From Stackebrandtia endophytica (GTDB lineage Bacteria; Actinomycetota; Actinomycetes; Mycobacteriales; Micromonosporaceae): 64,000 bases of DNA. Both the position numbers and the translations under genes were made by a program. A model generated the notes under the pieces. It did no database searches and was not told the origin of the DNA. It was given only the letters and a program-made list of their open reading frames with translations. This document shows, piece by piece, positions 25,674 to 33,693 of this stretch. The DNA lies in assembly GCF_006716355.1 (NCBI RefSeq), contig NZ_VFOW01000001.1, positions 2,790,001-2,854,000 on the forward strand. The letters are read 5' to 3'. Every line of letters begins with the position of its first letter. Within the stretch, counting starts at the first letter, position 1.

Positions 25674-26234
25674 ATGGGCAAGCTGCTCTACTCGATGGCC
25701 ACATCACTGGACGGCTACGTCGTCGACGCCGACGGCAGGTACGACTGGTCGGAGCCGGACGAGGAGACGCACGCGTTCTTCAACGAGTACACCAGCCGAT
25801 TCGGCACCTACCTCTACGGGCGGCGGATGTACCGGGAGATGGTCTACTGGGAGACCGTCGACCAGGAGACCGGGCACCCCGAGGTTGTCTACGACTTCGG
25901 CCGCCGCTGGCGCGCCGCCGACAAGGTCGTCTACTCCACCACATTGGAGGACGTATCCAGCGCCAAGACCACTCTGGAGCGCAGTTTCGATCCCGACGCG
26001 GTTCGCCGACTGAAGGACACCACCGACCTCGACATGACCATCGAGGGACCCACCCTGGCCGTCCACGCGCTGCGCGCCGGACTGGTCGACGAGATTCACC
26101 AGTTCCTCTCACCCGTCATCGTCGGCGGTGGAATCTCGTTCTTTCCCGATGACCTCCGTATCGACCTCGACCTCATCGACGAACGCCGATTCCCAACCGG
26201 CATGGTCATGCTCCAATACCGGGTGCGCCCCTGA
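25674..26234 (+). CDS. DHFR-like (RibD C-terminal) reductase, copy 2
   Basis: 186 aa, ATG 25674 with CGGAGGAA 5 bases upstream. LLYSMATSLDGYVVDADGRY, TYLYGRRMYREMVYWETV, then MTIEGPTLAVHALRAGLVDE and FLSPVIVGGGISFFPDDLRI define the RibD_C/DHFR-like fold. NAD(P)H-dependent reductase of unknown substrate. Controlled, by position, by the divergent HxlR regulator. Only distantly similar to the 14874 copy in sequence but alike in promoter motif. Confidence 0.9.
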   Translation: MGKLLYSMATSLDGYVVDADGRYDWSEPDEETHAFFNEYTSRFGTYLYGRRMYREMVYWETVDQETGHPEVVYDFGRRWRAADKVVYSTTLEDVSSAKTTLERSFDPDAVRRLKDTTDLDMTIEGPTLAVHALRAGLVDEIHQFLSPVIVGGGISFFPDDLRIDLDLIDERRFPTGMVMLQYRVRP

Positions 26235-26248
26235 GCGTCACAACACCG

Positions 26249-26290
26249 AAAGCCCACTTGCCGGCGTTCGCGCTGGTAAGTGGGCTTTTT
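26249..26290 (+). terminator. Terminator between the reductase gene and tRNA-Arg
   Basis: AAAGCCCACTTGCC pairs with GGTAAGTGGGCTTT (one mismatch) around a 12-base loop, followed by TTTTT up to 26290. It stops the reductase transcript and, on the other strand, may stop tRNA-Arg. Confidence 0.85.
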
Positions 26291-26306
26291 GACTGTTCCG
26301 GATTGG

Positions 26307-26379
26307 TGCCCCCTGCAGGATTCGAACCTGCGACACACGGTTTAGGAAACCGTTGCTCTATCCCCTGAGCTAAGAGGGC
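26307..26379 (-). tRNA. tRNA-Arg (anticodon CCT)
   Basis: Read on the minus strand: acceptor GCCCTCT/AGGGGGC with a G-U pair, D arm with GCTCAGGGGATAGAGC, anticodon arm CGGTT-TCCTAAA-CCG with anticodon CCT (reads AGG), T arm GCAGG-TTCGAAT-CCTGC, discriminator A. CCA is not encoded. A 21-bp piece of the anticodon arm recurs at 23817. Confidence 0.96.
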
Positions 26380-26616
26380 CAACGGTCGACGAACCGCACC
26401 CGGATTCTAGTCGACGGTGGTCGCACGAGGCGCCGCCAGGTGGTCGATTCGGCACCGAAGACCGATTGAGCTGGGAATAAAGCTTGACTCAAGATTCCCC
26501 GGCGGTGGCACTCCTATGGTTGTGGCGCTGCTTCCCGCTACTCGGTCGCACGTCGAGAGAACCACCTGTCGACGGCGATCGAGGACTCAACCCCGCCAAT
26601 GAGAGAACGGTTGTCG

Positions 26617-27513
26617 ATGAACCATCCTCAGAGTCAGTTCGGTGATGGCGCGTGGCCCGGACAGGTCCCCCCGGTGGGGCGGAACGATTCACCGCTTCCC
26701 CACGGAGGCCGGGCAGGGGAGGCCGACCCGTATCGACCGGTCGGCCGGGGAACGGGTGTGCCGGCGGCTGGGGCCGGCGCACCCCACTCGGTGGGCCCAT
26801 ACGGCCCGAGCGGAGCACCCCACGGGCAAGGTTGGGGTGCTCCGCCACCGCCACCGAAGTCGCGCCGAACGGGCTTGATCGTCGGACTCGTCATCGGACT
26901 GGTCCTGCTCGTCGGAGGCGGGGTAACCACCGGCGTCGTGTTCTTCTCGGAGCCGAAGGACATCGAGGTATTCCCGGCCTCCTACGACCGGACCGTGGAC
27001 GCGGCCTCCGCCGGGCGGTACACCTACCGGGACGACACCGACTACTGCTCCATGATGGACTGGAGTGTCCTGTCGTACATGCACTTCGACGGCGAACAAC
27101 CGGAGCTGACCACATCGGACCCCGCCGGCGACGGGACCGGCTGGTTCACCTGCAAGGTGACGCTACGCTCCAACGAGGGCTACAACGAGTACTCGGCGAC
27201 CGGCGGCATCATCATGTCGCTGGGAGTCGAATCCGATGAGGCGGCAGCCGCCGAAGTCTGGGCCGGAGAAATCAGCAAGGCCGAAGACCTCTACACCGAG
27301 ATCACCGTCGAGGGCATCGGCACCAGTACCCGCGCCTTCTTCGACGAAACCGAGAAGTCACAGGAGCTTCGGGTGTACGTCCAGGACGGCAACCTCTCCG
27401 GATACGTCTACCTGTCGTTCAACCACGGTACCCATTTCGCCGCGGCCGCTTCCGACCTGATGATCAACACGGTCGCCGACCTGACCAACGGAATGATGCT
27501 CCAGATGGTGTGA
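26617..27513 (+). CDS. Pro/Gly-rich membrane-anchored protein, paralogue of the 22831 product
   Basis: 298 aa from ATG 26617; ATG 26599 would add six residues. Residues 1-85 are Pro/Gly-rich and cytoplasmic (APHSVGPYGPSGAPHG). KSRRTG precedes one membrane helix (about 88-112, LIVGLVIGLVLLVGGG). The extracellular domain (about 118-298) starts PASYDRTVDAASAG and has Cys in DDTDYCSMMDW and GWFTCKVTLR, the same Cys layout as the 22831 protein. It ends DLMINTVADLTNGMM, against MINVMIDVANDALAKF in the paralogue. Function unknown. Confidence 0.82.
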   Translation: MNHPQSQFGDGAWPGQVPPVGRNDSPLPHGGRAGEADPYRPVGRGTGVPAAGAGAPHSVGPYGPSGAPHGQGWGAPPPPPKSRRTGLIVGLVIGLVLLVGGGVTTGVVFFSEPKDIEVFPASYDRTVDAASAGRYTYRDDTDYCSMMDWSVLSYMHFDGEQPELTTSDPAGDGTGWFTCKVTLRSNEGYNEYSATGGIIMSLGVESDEAAAAEVWAGEISKAEDLYTEITVEGIGTSTRAFFDETEKSQELRVYVQDGNLSGYVYLSFNHGTHFAAAASDLMINTVADLTNGMMLQMV

Positions 27514-27517
27514 CGAC

Positions 27518-27955
27518 TCAGTTCACGTCGTCGAAGTGGACGTCGCCTCGATCGTCGACGCGCCACCCCGGGTTGTGGCAGACCTCCCAGATCACGCCGT
27601 TCGGGTCGGCGAAGTGTCCGTGATATCCGCCGAAGTCGGCTCGCTGCGGCGACTTGACCAGGCTCGCCCCGGCGGTGACCGCCGCCTCGATCACCTCGTC
27701 GACCCGCGCCGGACTGTCCACGTTGTGCGACAGGGTCAGCCCGGTGATCGCAGGATCGGTGACCGCGCCGGCCACGTCCTGAACGAATCGCTCGGCATCG
27801 AACAGGCCCAGGATCAGTCCCGGTCCCACCTGCAGGAAGATGATCTCGCCCGGAACGTCGGCGACCGGACGCCACCCCAAACCGTCCCGATAGAACCGCC
27901 GCGCCGCGGCCAGATCGGGGGTCGCGACGGTGATGAAGTGCAGTCTCGGTTCCAT
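27518..27955 (-). CDS. VOC-family (glyoxalase/dioxygenase-like) protein
   Basis: 145 aa from ATG 27955. The two beta-alpha-beta-beta-beta units are visible: LHFITVATPDLAAARRFYRD, GLGWRPVADVPGE, then TGLTLSHNVDSPARVDEVIE and FGGYHGHFADPNGVIWEVC. Potential metal ligands are the early His, the HGHF His and the final Glu (WEVCHNPGW). Converges with the 26617 gene, 4 bp apart. Substrate not assignable. Confidence 0.88.
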   Translation of the reverse strand: MEPRLHFITVATPDLAAARRFYRDGLGWRPVADVPGEIIFLQVGPGLILGLFDAERFVQDVAGAVTDPAITGLTLSHNVDSPARVDEVIEAAVTAGASLVKSPQRADFGGYHGHFADPNGVIWEVCHNPGWRVDDRGDVHFDDVN

Positions 27956-28066
27956 GTCCTCAGTGTGCACGTCGGCACCGACAATCCCTCCGCCGTCCGA
28001 TCCGAATCGCCGAAAGCCTGTCACAACGCCGTGGCATGATCTGCCGACAGCCAATCGGGAGGCACC

Positions 28067-28618
28067 ATGATCAACCTGGCACCGGCGGCCGATCACATGT
28101 CGCGCCTGCTCACCGAAGTCCGCGACGATCAACTCGACGGTCCCACTCCGTGCGAGGAATATCATCTCGGCGACCTCATCCAACACGTCGACGGCCTTGC
28201 CGTCGCGTTTCGGGCCGCCGCCGACAAGGCGCCGCTGCCACCGGGCACCCCGGTGGGCCTGGACGAAGGTTGGCGCGAACGAATCGGCGAACACCTCCGA
28301 CAGTTGGTCGCCGCATGGCGCGCGCCGGAGGCGTGGGAGGGCCGGACCGAGGCCGGCGGTGTCGAGTTGACCGGCGCCGAAGCCGGTGCCGTCGCACTGA
28401 ACGAACTGGTCATCCACGGTTGGGATGTCGCACGATCCATCGACCGGACCTACGAACCCGACGAGACGTCCCTGGCGGTGTCCGAACAGTTCGTGACCGC
28501 TGCGGCCGCCGATCCGGTCCCGGGCCTGTTCGCCCCGCCGGTACCCGTCGCCGAGGACGCTTCACGGCTGGACCGCGTCGTCGGGTTGGCCGGTCGCGAC
28601 CCGCACTGGCGGCCCTGA
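28067..28618 (+). CDS. TIGR03086-type DinB/mycothiol maleylpyruvate isomerase-like protein
   Basis: 183 aa. The helical DinB-like domain is shown by LAPAADHMSRLLTEVRDDQL, GPTPCEEYHLGDLIQHVDGL and ALNELVIHGWDVARSID. Metal ligands His near residue 39 (QHVDG) and His in VIHGWD fit the three-His site. Members act in mycothiol-dependent detoxification or isomerisation; the substrate here is unknown. GGAGG lies 4 bases upstream of the ATG. Confidence 0.87.
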   Translation: MINLAPAADHMSRLLTEVRDDQLDGPTPCEEYHLGDLIQHVDGLAVAFRAAADKAPLPPGTPVGLDEGWRERIGEHLRQLVAAWRAPEAWEGRTEAGGVELTGAEAGAVALNELVIHGWDVARSIDRTYEPDETSLAVSEQFVTAAAADPVPGLFAPPVPVAEDASRLDRVVGLAGRDPHWRP

Positions 28619-28698
28619 TCGTCGACCACCAGGGGTGAGCCACCGACCGACGGGTACGGGCTTGGCCGAGAAGCGGCGGTCGGATATTTTCGGTCGTG

Positions 28699-29304
28699 AT
28701 GTCCACCCCCGCGACCGACAAGTCATTGGCCGCGCGTGTCGAAAGTCGACTCGCGGTCCCCGTCATGTGCGCCGCCGGAATCTCGGTGCCCGCCGTGTTC
28801 ATGGCGGTGTGGGGTACCGGCACGGTCGCCGACACCGGTGTACTGGTCAACTGGATCGCCGGTGGGGTGCTGTGGTGTGAGTGGCTGGTCCTCCTGATCC
28901 TCGCCGAGGATCGGCTCGACTGGATGCGTCGTCACAAGTGGACCATCGCGGTGGCGATGTTGACGATTCCCGCGGCGATCTTCACGCTGGGACCGGTTCA
29001 GCTGCTGCGCCTGGTCTATGTCGTCGCGACGTTGCAGGTGTTGCGGGTCAACCGGATCATCTCGGCGGGCCGCGTGCTGACCCGGCGGCTCAACCTGTCC
29101 GGATGGCGGCAGATCATCCTCATCGCAGCCACCGCGATGCTCGTCTCGGTCTTCCTGTTCGTGCTCCTGGTGGCACCGAACGCGGAGGTCTGGCTGGCTG
29201 GCGATCTCATCTTCACCCAGTTGGGTCCGATCCCGGCGGTGATCATCGGGACGATCCTGCTGTTGGCCGCCTATCTGGCCTGGCGCAACCGAAAGAGCGA
29301 CTGA
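28699..29304 (+). CDS. Multi-pass membrane protein, voltage-sensor-like
   Basis: 201 aa from ATG 28699 (GTG 28696 directly before). Five hydrophobic segments lie at about 22-42, 49-72, 84-118, 134-155 and 168-192. The third is followed by LQVLRVNRIISAGRVLTRR, with several arginines three or so apart as in an S4 helix, and the pair WCEWLVLLILAEDRLDWMRR recalls S2-S3 of voltage-gated channels. No pore helix or filter is visible. A channel-like or voltage-sensor-only role is inference; it could simply be a conserved membrane protein. Confidence 0.7.
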   Translation: MSTPATDKSLAARVESRLAVPVMCAAGISVPAVFMAVWGTGTVADTGVLVNWIAGGVLWCEWLVLLILAEDRLDWMRRHKWTIAVAMLTIPAAIFTLGPVQLLRLVYVVATLQVLRVNRIISAGRVLTRRLNLSGWRQIILIAATAMLVSVFLFVLLVAPNAEVWLAGDLIFTQLGPIPAVIIGTILLLAAYLAWRNRKSD

Positions 29305-29372
29305 CATAACAGACCGTGTCTTCTGACGGCCACATCGTTACACTGTCCCGCGTTCACATCGAAGGGACAGGC

Positions 29373-30311
29373 ATGAACGACCAGCACGGCTCAGCTGATC
29401 CTCTATCGCCCCCGCCGGACCCGTACCGGGCACCGGCACCACCGCCGGGATTGACACCCCCGCCTTCCGACGTCCCACAGCAGTGGTCACCACCACCGGG
29501 GATGACACCGCCCGTGCAACCGGGAACGCCGCCACCGCCTGGTATGCAGCCACCGCCCGGTATGCCGATGCCACCGCCACCACCGGGAATGCCGCCACCG
29601 GTCGCCGGGTGGTCTCCACCTCCGCCGGCTCCGAAGTCGTCCATGTCGATGCCGTTGATTCTGTGCATCGTTCTCGGGGTCCTGGTGTTGATCGCCGGTG
29701 CGGCCGTCGTCGTCGTGGTGACCAACGGGGATGACACCGCGCCCATCGCCGATTCCGACGACGGCACCGACGAGCAGCCGGGTGAATCCGCCTCGCCGGA
29801 GGAGTTCCTCGTCCAGGGGACCGGTCCCGTGGTGGTCGAGGTGTACCTGGACTTCAGGTGCGAGCACTGCGCCCGGTTCCACGAGAACAATCACGATCGT
29901 CTGGTCACCGAAACCGCCGCCGGGACCATCACGGTCCACTATCGTCCGATCGCGATCCTGGATGGCCAGTCGATGGGTGACTACTCCGTTCGCGCCGTCA
30001 ACGCGGCCGCGTGCGCGGGCGAGCAGGGCGCCTACGTCGACTACGCCGCGATCCTGTTGACCTCCACCCCGCCGATGGGGTCGCCGGGACCCGACGACGC
30101 CGAGCTGATCGCGGCCGGCGAACCGTTGGGGTTGGGTGATGAGTTCGCGAGCTGCGTGACCACCGGCAAGTACCTCGACTGGGTGGCCGACAGCTCTCAA
30201 CAGGCGCTCGACTCGGGGCTCGCTGGCGTCCCCCACGTCACCATTGACGGCCAGATCGTCATGGCACCAATCGAACTGTTCTCCCAGGAACTCGACAAAG
30301 CACTGCAGTAG
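29373..30311 (+). CDS. Membrane-anchored DsbA/thioredoxin-fold protein with Pro-rich N-terminus
   Basis: 312 aa from ATG 29373 (GAAGGG 7 bases upstream). Residues 1-88 are extremely Pro-rich (MPMPPPPPGMPPP). One membrane helix lies at about 92-115. The extracellular part (about 145-312) is DsbA-like: VEVYLDFRCEHCARFHENN with active-site C-E-H-C, an inserted helical region, and AGVPHVTIDGQ with the cis-Pro. It should form or isomerise disulfides in exported proteins. Several Cys-containing exported proteins lie in this window. A clear terminator follows. Confidence 0.9.
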   Translation: MNDQHGSADPLSPPPDPYRAPAPPPGLTPPPSDVPQQWSPPPGMTPPVQPGTPPPPGMQPPPGMPMPPPPPGMPPPVAGWSPPPPAPKSSMSMPLILCIVLGVLVLIAGAAVVVVVTNGDDTAPIADSDDGTDEQPGESASPEEFLVQGTGPVVVEVYLDFRCEHCARFHENNHDRLVTETAAGTITVHYRPIAILDGQSMGDYSVRAVNAAACAGEQGAYVDYAAILLTSTPPMGSPGPDDAELIAAGEPLGLGDEFASCVTTGKYLDWVADSSQQALDSGLAGVPHVTIDGQIVMAPIELFSQELDKALQ

Positions 30312-30324
30312 CCCCTGACACCGC

Positions 30325-30370
30325 CACCGACGGCGGCGCGCCCGATGGGGTGCGCCGCCGTCGGTGTTTT
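30325..30370 (+). terminator. Rho-independent terminator after the DsbA-like gene
   Basis: CACCGACGGCGGCGC (30325-30339) pairs perfectly with GCGCCGCCGTCGGTG (30352-30366), followed by TTTT. Confidence 0.9.
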
Positions 30371-30398
30371 CGCTGCTCATCACCCACCTCATGGTGGC

Positions 30399-30427
30399 TG
30401 TACATCAGGATGTAGTAGATGTACTAT
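30399..30427 (+). promoter_or_regulatory. Promoter/operator of the ABC-XRE unit
   Basis: Two overlapping dyads: TACATC (30401-30406) with GATGTA (30409-30414), and GTACATC (30400-30406) with GATGTAC (30418-30424). TACTAT at 30422-30427 is a good -10, with TGTACA 17 bp upstream as a weak -35. A repressor here would cover the promoter. The XRE protein encoded at the end of the unit is the likely ligand. Confidence 0.55.
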
Positions 30428-30464
30428 CGATTCAACCAGTTCTTATACGAAAAGGACGACAACT

Positions 30465-31415
30465 ATGACGACGGCAAGAGCCGCAGCTGTCGGCTCCCTC
30501 GAACCGGTCCTCGCGGTGTCCAACCTTCAGATGCGATACGGCACCAAAGACGTGTTGAAGGGCGTCGACTTCACGGCGCAACGGGGCGAAGTCCTGGCGC
30601 TGCTGGGTCCCAACGGGGCGGGAAAGACCACCACCATCGAAATCCTCGAAGGATTTCGGATGCGTTCGGACGGCGAGGTGTCGGTGCTCGGCACCGATCC
30701 GGCACACGGAAAGGAGGCCTGGCGGGCCAAACTTGGCGTGGTCCTGCAATCCTGGCGCGACCACGGCAAGTGGCGAGTACGGGAGCTGCTGGCGCAGCTG
30801 GGCCGCTACTACGCACCGTATTCAACCGAGCAGGTGAAACGCCCGTGGGACACCGATGAACTCATCGAAGCGGTAGGACTCACCGAACACGCCAACCTCA
30901 AGATCGCGACCCTCTCGGGGGGACAACGCCGTCGCCTCGACGTCGCCATCGGCATCGTGGGACGCCCCGAACTGTTGTTCCTCGACGAACCGACCGTCGG
31001 CTTCGACCCGCACGCCCGACGCGAATTTCACGACCTCGTCCACCGGCTGTCCGACATGGATGAGACGACGATCCTGTTGACCACCCACGACCTCGACGAG
31101 GCTGAGAAGCTCGCCGACCGGATCCTCATCCTCGCCGGCGGCCGCATCATCGCCGACGGTTCGGCCGATGCCCTGGCCCGCAAGATGTCCACCGAGGCCG
31201 AGGTCAAGTGGACCCGCAACGGGGAACGCTTCGTTCACTCCACGCTAGACGCCACCAAGTACGTGCGCGACCTGTTCGCAGAGTACGGCGACCAGATCGG
31301 TGACCTGGAGGTTCGGCAGGCCACATTGGAGGAAACCTATATGGAAATGGTGCGGCAGTTCGAAGCCGGCGAAGCCGACACCGCCGTGCGCACCTTCGAG
31401 GAGGTCACCAAATGA
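30465..31415 (+). CDS. ABC-2 exporter ATP-binding protein (DrrA/CcmA-like)
   Basis: 316 aa from ATG 30465 with AAAGGA about 8 bases upstream. Walker A GPNGAGKTTTIEILEG (about 47), signature LSGGQRRRLDVAIGIVG (about 150), Walker B LLFLDEPTVGFDPHARRE (about 170), H-loop TTHDLDEAE, and a C-terminal DrrA-type domain ending LEETYMEMVRQFE. First gene of a three-gene unit with the permease and an XRE regulator. Such exporters often move antibiotics or lipids; substrate unknown. Confidence 0.93.
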   Translation: MTTARAAAVGSLEPVLAVSNLQMRYGTKDVLKGVDFTAQRGEVLALLGPNGAGKTTTIEILEGFRMRSDGEVSVLGTDPAHGKEAWRAKLGVVLQSWRDHGKWRVRELLAQLGRYYAPYSTEQVKRPWDTDELIEAVGLTEHANLKIATLSGGQRRRLDVAIGIVGRPELLFLDEPTVGFDPHARREFHDLVHRLSDMDETTILLTTHDLDEAEKLADRILILAGGRIIADGSADALARKMSTEAEVKWTRNGERFVHSTLDATKYVRDLFAEYGDQIGDLEVRQATLEETYMEMVRQFEAGEADTAVRTFEEVTK

Positions 31416-32266
31416 ACCCCACGTGGGCCCCCTACCGTGCCGGTCTGTCCCGAGGCTGGTCCGAGTTCAAACACGCGATCACCACCCCGGCGGAGGTGAT
31501 CGGCACCCTGTTCCCGTCGGTCATCGCCATCATCGTCATGATCTTCCTGCGAGACGTCATCGTCGACGGCGCCTCGGTCTCGCTGGCCTCGATGACTCTT
31601 CCCAGTCTTCTGGGCATGAACATCGCCTTCAGCGGCCTCATGGGGATCGTCGGGCAGCTGACCATCGAACGTGAAGACGGCACCCTACTGCGCAACAAGG
31701 CGGTGCCGGGCGGGATGACCGGCTACCTGGTCGGGATCACCATCTCGGTGTCCACCATGTCGATCATCTCCCTGCTGATCGTGCTGGCCCCCGGAATGTT
31801 CCTGTTCGACGACGTCCGCTTCAACGGGTTCTCCAGCGTCCTGACCTTCATCTGGGTGGTCGTGTTGGGGCTGTTCGCCACGATGCCGATCGGCGCCGTC
31901 TTCGGCTCGATGTTCGGCTCGCCACGCCAGGTCGGCCTCGTCATGTTGCCGGTCGGCGGCCTGGTCGCCATCTCCGGAATCTTCTACCCGATCACGGCCC
32001 TACCCGAATGGGTGCAGTGGATCGGACAGACGTTCCCGATCTACTGGCTGGGCCTGGGTATGCGATCGGCGCTGCTACCAGCCGAAATGGCGGCGGTGGA
32101 GATCGGCGAATCCTGGCGCCACCTCGAAACCGCCGGAGTACTGGGACTGTGGACCATCATCGGTCTGGCCATCGCCCCGATCGTGTTGCGCCGGATGGCC
32201 CGCCGGGAATCCGGTTCGGCGGTGGCGGCTCGCCGAGAAAAGGCCATGCAGAGCCCCATAAGGTAG
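31412..32266 (+). CDS. ABC-2-type exporter permease
   Basis: 284 aa. ATG 31412 overlaps the ATPase stop (ATGA). About six membrane segments, with the ABC-2 signature region MLPVGGLVAISGIFYPITAL and PEWVQWIGQTFPIYWLGLGM. TIEREDGTLLRNKAVPGGMT is the usual cytoplasmic loop. Forms the channel for the ATPase encoded upstream. Confidence 0.92.
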   Translation: MNPTWAPYRAGLSRGWSEFKHAITTPAEVIGTLFPSVIAIIVMIFLRDVIVDGASVSLASMTLPSLLGMNIAFSGLMGIVGQLTIEREDGTLLRNKAVPGGMTGYLVGITISVSTMSIISLLIVLAPGMFLFDDVRFNGFSSVLTFIWVVVLGLFATMPIGAVFGSMFGSPRQVGLVMLPVGGLVAISGIFYPITALPEWVQWIGQTFPIYWLGLGMRSALLPAEMAAVEIGESWRHLETAGVLGLWTIIGLAIAPIVLRRMARRESGSAVAARREKAMQSPIR

Positions 32267-32328
32267 GCAGCGATCAGCACAGCCGCTGTGAACTCGACCG
32301 TTACACCACAACGAAAGGACACCATCAG

Positions 32329-32559
32329 GTGAGCAGTGAAGTGATCTACAACCGGATCGCGATGCTGCGTGCTGAACGGGGAATCTCGCGGCGACAACTC
32401 GCCGAAGCCCTGGGCGTCCACTATCAGACGGTGGGTTATCTGGAACGCGGCGAATACAGCCCCAGCCTGTACCTGGCGCTGCGGATAGCGGAGTACTTCG
32501 AGGTCGCGGTGGAGGTCGTGTTCTCCACCGCGCCGTTCCCCCGCATCGGCAGCGAGTAA
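32329..32559 (+). CDS. Small XRE-family regulator of the ABC exporter
   Basis: 76 aa from GTG 32329 with GAAAGGA 10 bases upstream. It is almost only an HTH: IYNRIAMLRAERGISRRQLA, EALGVHYQTVGYLERGEYSP, SLYLALRIAEYFEVAVEVVF. Proteins of this size and layout commonly follow or precede ABC-2 exporters. Third gene of the unit starting at 30465, so autoregulation through the dyad at 30399 is likely. Confidence 0.92.
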   Translation: MSSEVIYNRIAMLRAERGISRRQLAEALGVHYQTVGYLERGEYSPSLYLALRIAEYFEVAVEVVFSTAPFPRIGSE

Positions 32560-32582
32560 GAAGGAGCGGCTTCCGCTCGACC

Positions 32583-33005
32583 TCACTGATCCGGGTTACG
32601 GCGCAGCTTCTTCAACTCGCCCCGCTGGCGTTTCTCATCCACCCGACGCTGCCGAGCGCGACGACTGGGCTTGGTCGCGCGCCTCGGCGGTGCCGGTGGA
32701 GCCAACGCGCCGGCCAGCAATGCCGACAACCGCTCCAGGGCGTCCTGCCTATTGCGGTACTGAGATCGAAACCGGGACGCCGCCACGGTCACGACACCGT
32801 CCACCAGCCGACTCTCCAGCTGTTCCAACACTCGTTCCCGCTGCGCGGGGGTGAACGCACCGGAGTTCGCGACGTCGAAACGCAACTCGACCCGACTGTC
32901 CGAAGTGTTCACGTGCTGTCCACCCGGCCCCGACGATCGCGAGAACCGCCAGGTCAGTTCAAGCTCGGGAATCTCCACCGTGTTGGTGACCCGCAGGTTC
33001 TCCAT
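32583..33005 (-). CDS. arfB: Alternative ribosome-rescue peptidyl-tRNA hydrolase ArfB
   Basis: 140 aa. It has the release-factor catalytic motif RSSGPGGQHVNTSDSRVELR with GGQ at about 28-30 and a basic tail (PSRRARQRRVDEKRQRGELK) that enters the mRNA channel, but no stop-codon-recognition domains. This is the ArfB/YaeJ layout. It frees stalled ribosomes by hydrolysing peptidyl-tRNA. GGAGG lies close upstream of the ATG. Single gene. Confidence 0.93.
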   Translation of the reverse strand: MENLRVTNTVEIPELELTWRFSRSSGPGGQHVNTSDSRVELRFDVANSGAFTPAQRERVLEQLESRLVDGVVTVAASRFRSQYRNRQDALERLSALLAGALAPPAPPRRATKPSRRARQRRVDEKRQRGELKKLRRNPDQ

Positions 33006-33135
33006 CGGCCTTCACCTCCTCGCGACCGATGGTAGAGCCGCCCGACACCACCGGCCACCGAGATTCCGACCCCCGGGTGCGCATGAGACGACATTCGGCT
33101 CGGGCATAGATTGGGGCCCGTAGAGAGGAACAGCC

Positions 33136-33675
33136 ATGACCTGGACAATCAGCGGAAGCCTCACGGTTCAACCCGTCGCCGCCTCGACTCACCTGCTCGC
33201 CGGGCCCGTCAAACAGGCCCTCGACAACCTGCCGACGGCAGAGGTCGGCGTCGCAGAGATCGACGCGAACCTGGCCGACACCGCTGAGTTCTGTGAACAC
33301 TACGGGGTCCCACTCGGGGCTTCGGCCAACTGCGTCATCGTCGCCGGCAAACGCGGACAGACCGTGACATACGCGGCGTGCCTGGCACTGGCCACCACCA
33401 AGATCAACGTCAACACGGTGGTGCGCAAGCATCTCGACGTCCGCAAGGCCTCATTCGCACCCATGTCCGAGGCGGTCGACCTCACCGGGATGGAGTACGG
33501 CGGCATCACGCCCATCGGGCTGCCCACCGACTGGCGGATCCTGCTGGGTCCCGACGTCGCCGAGGCACCCGAGTTGGTCATCGGCGGCGGCATACGCGGT
33601 TCCAAGATCCTGGTCACCGGGCGGTTCCTGGCATCGCTGCCGGGCGCCGAGGTCGTGGAGGGCCTGGCCGGGTAA
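33136..33675 (+). CDS. YbaK/EbsC-type aminoacyl-tRNA deacylase domain protein
   Basis: 179 aa, ATG 33136 with GAGGAA upstream. FCEHYGVPLGASANCVIVAG, VTYAACLALATTKINVNTVV and the Gly-rich TGMEYGGITPIGLPTDWRIL are typical of the YbaK domain that hydrolyses mischarged tRNA. VVIGGG-like ELVIGGGIRGSKI follows. A trans-editing role is inferred from family; the amino acid specificity is unknown. Confidence 0.88.
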   Translation: MTWTISGSLTVQPVAASTHLLAGPVKQALDNLPTAEVGVAEIDANLADTAEFCEHYGVPLGASANCVIVAGKRGQTVTYAACLALATTKINVNTVVRKHLDVRKASFAPMSEAVDLTGMEYGGITPIGLPTDWRILLGPDVAEAPELVIGGGIRGSKILVTGRFLASLPGAEVVEGLAG

Positions 33676-33693
33676 CCAGTGTGTCCGAGCCTC

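Noticed and set aside
30383-30399. 17-bp exact match CCCACCTCATGGTGGCT at 30383 and 57961
   Set aside because: A GC-rich hairpin of this length can recur by chance in 64 kb; the contexts differ, so it is probably just similar terminator hairpins.
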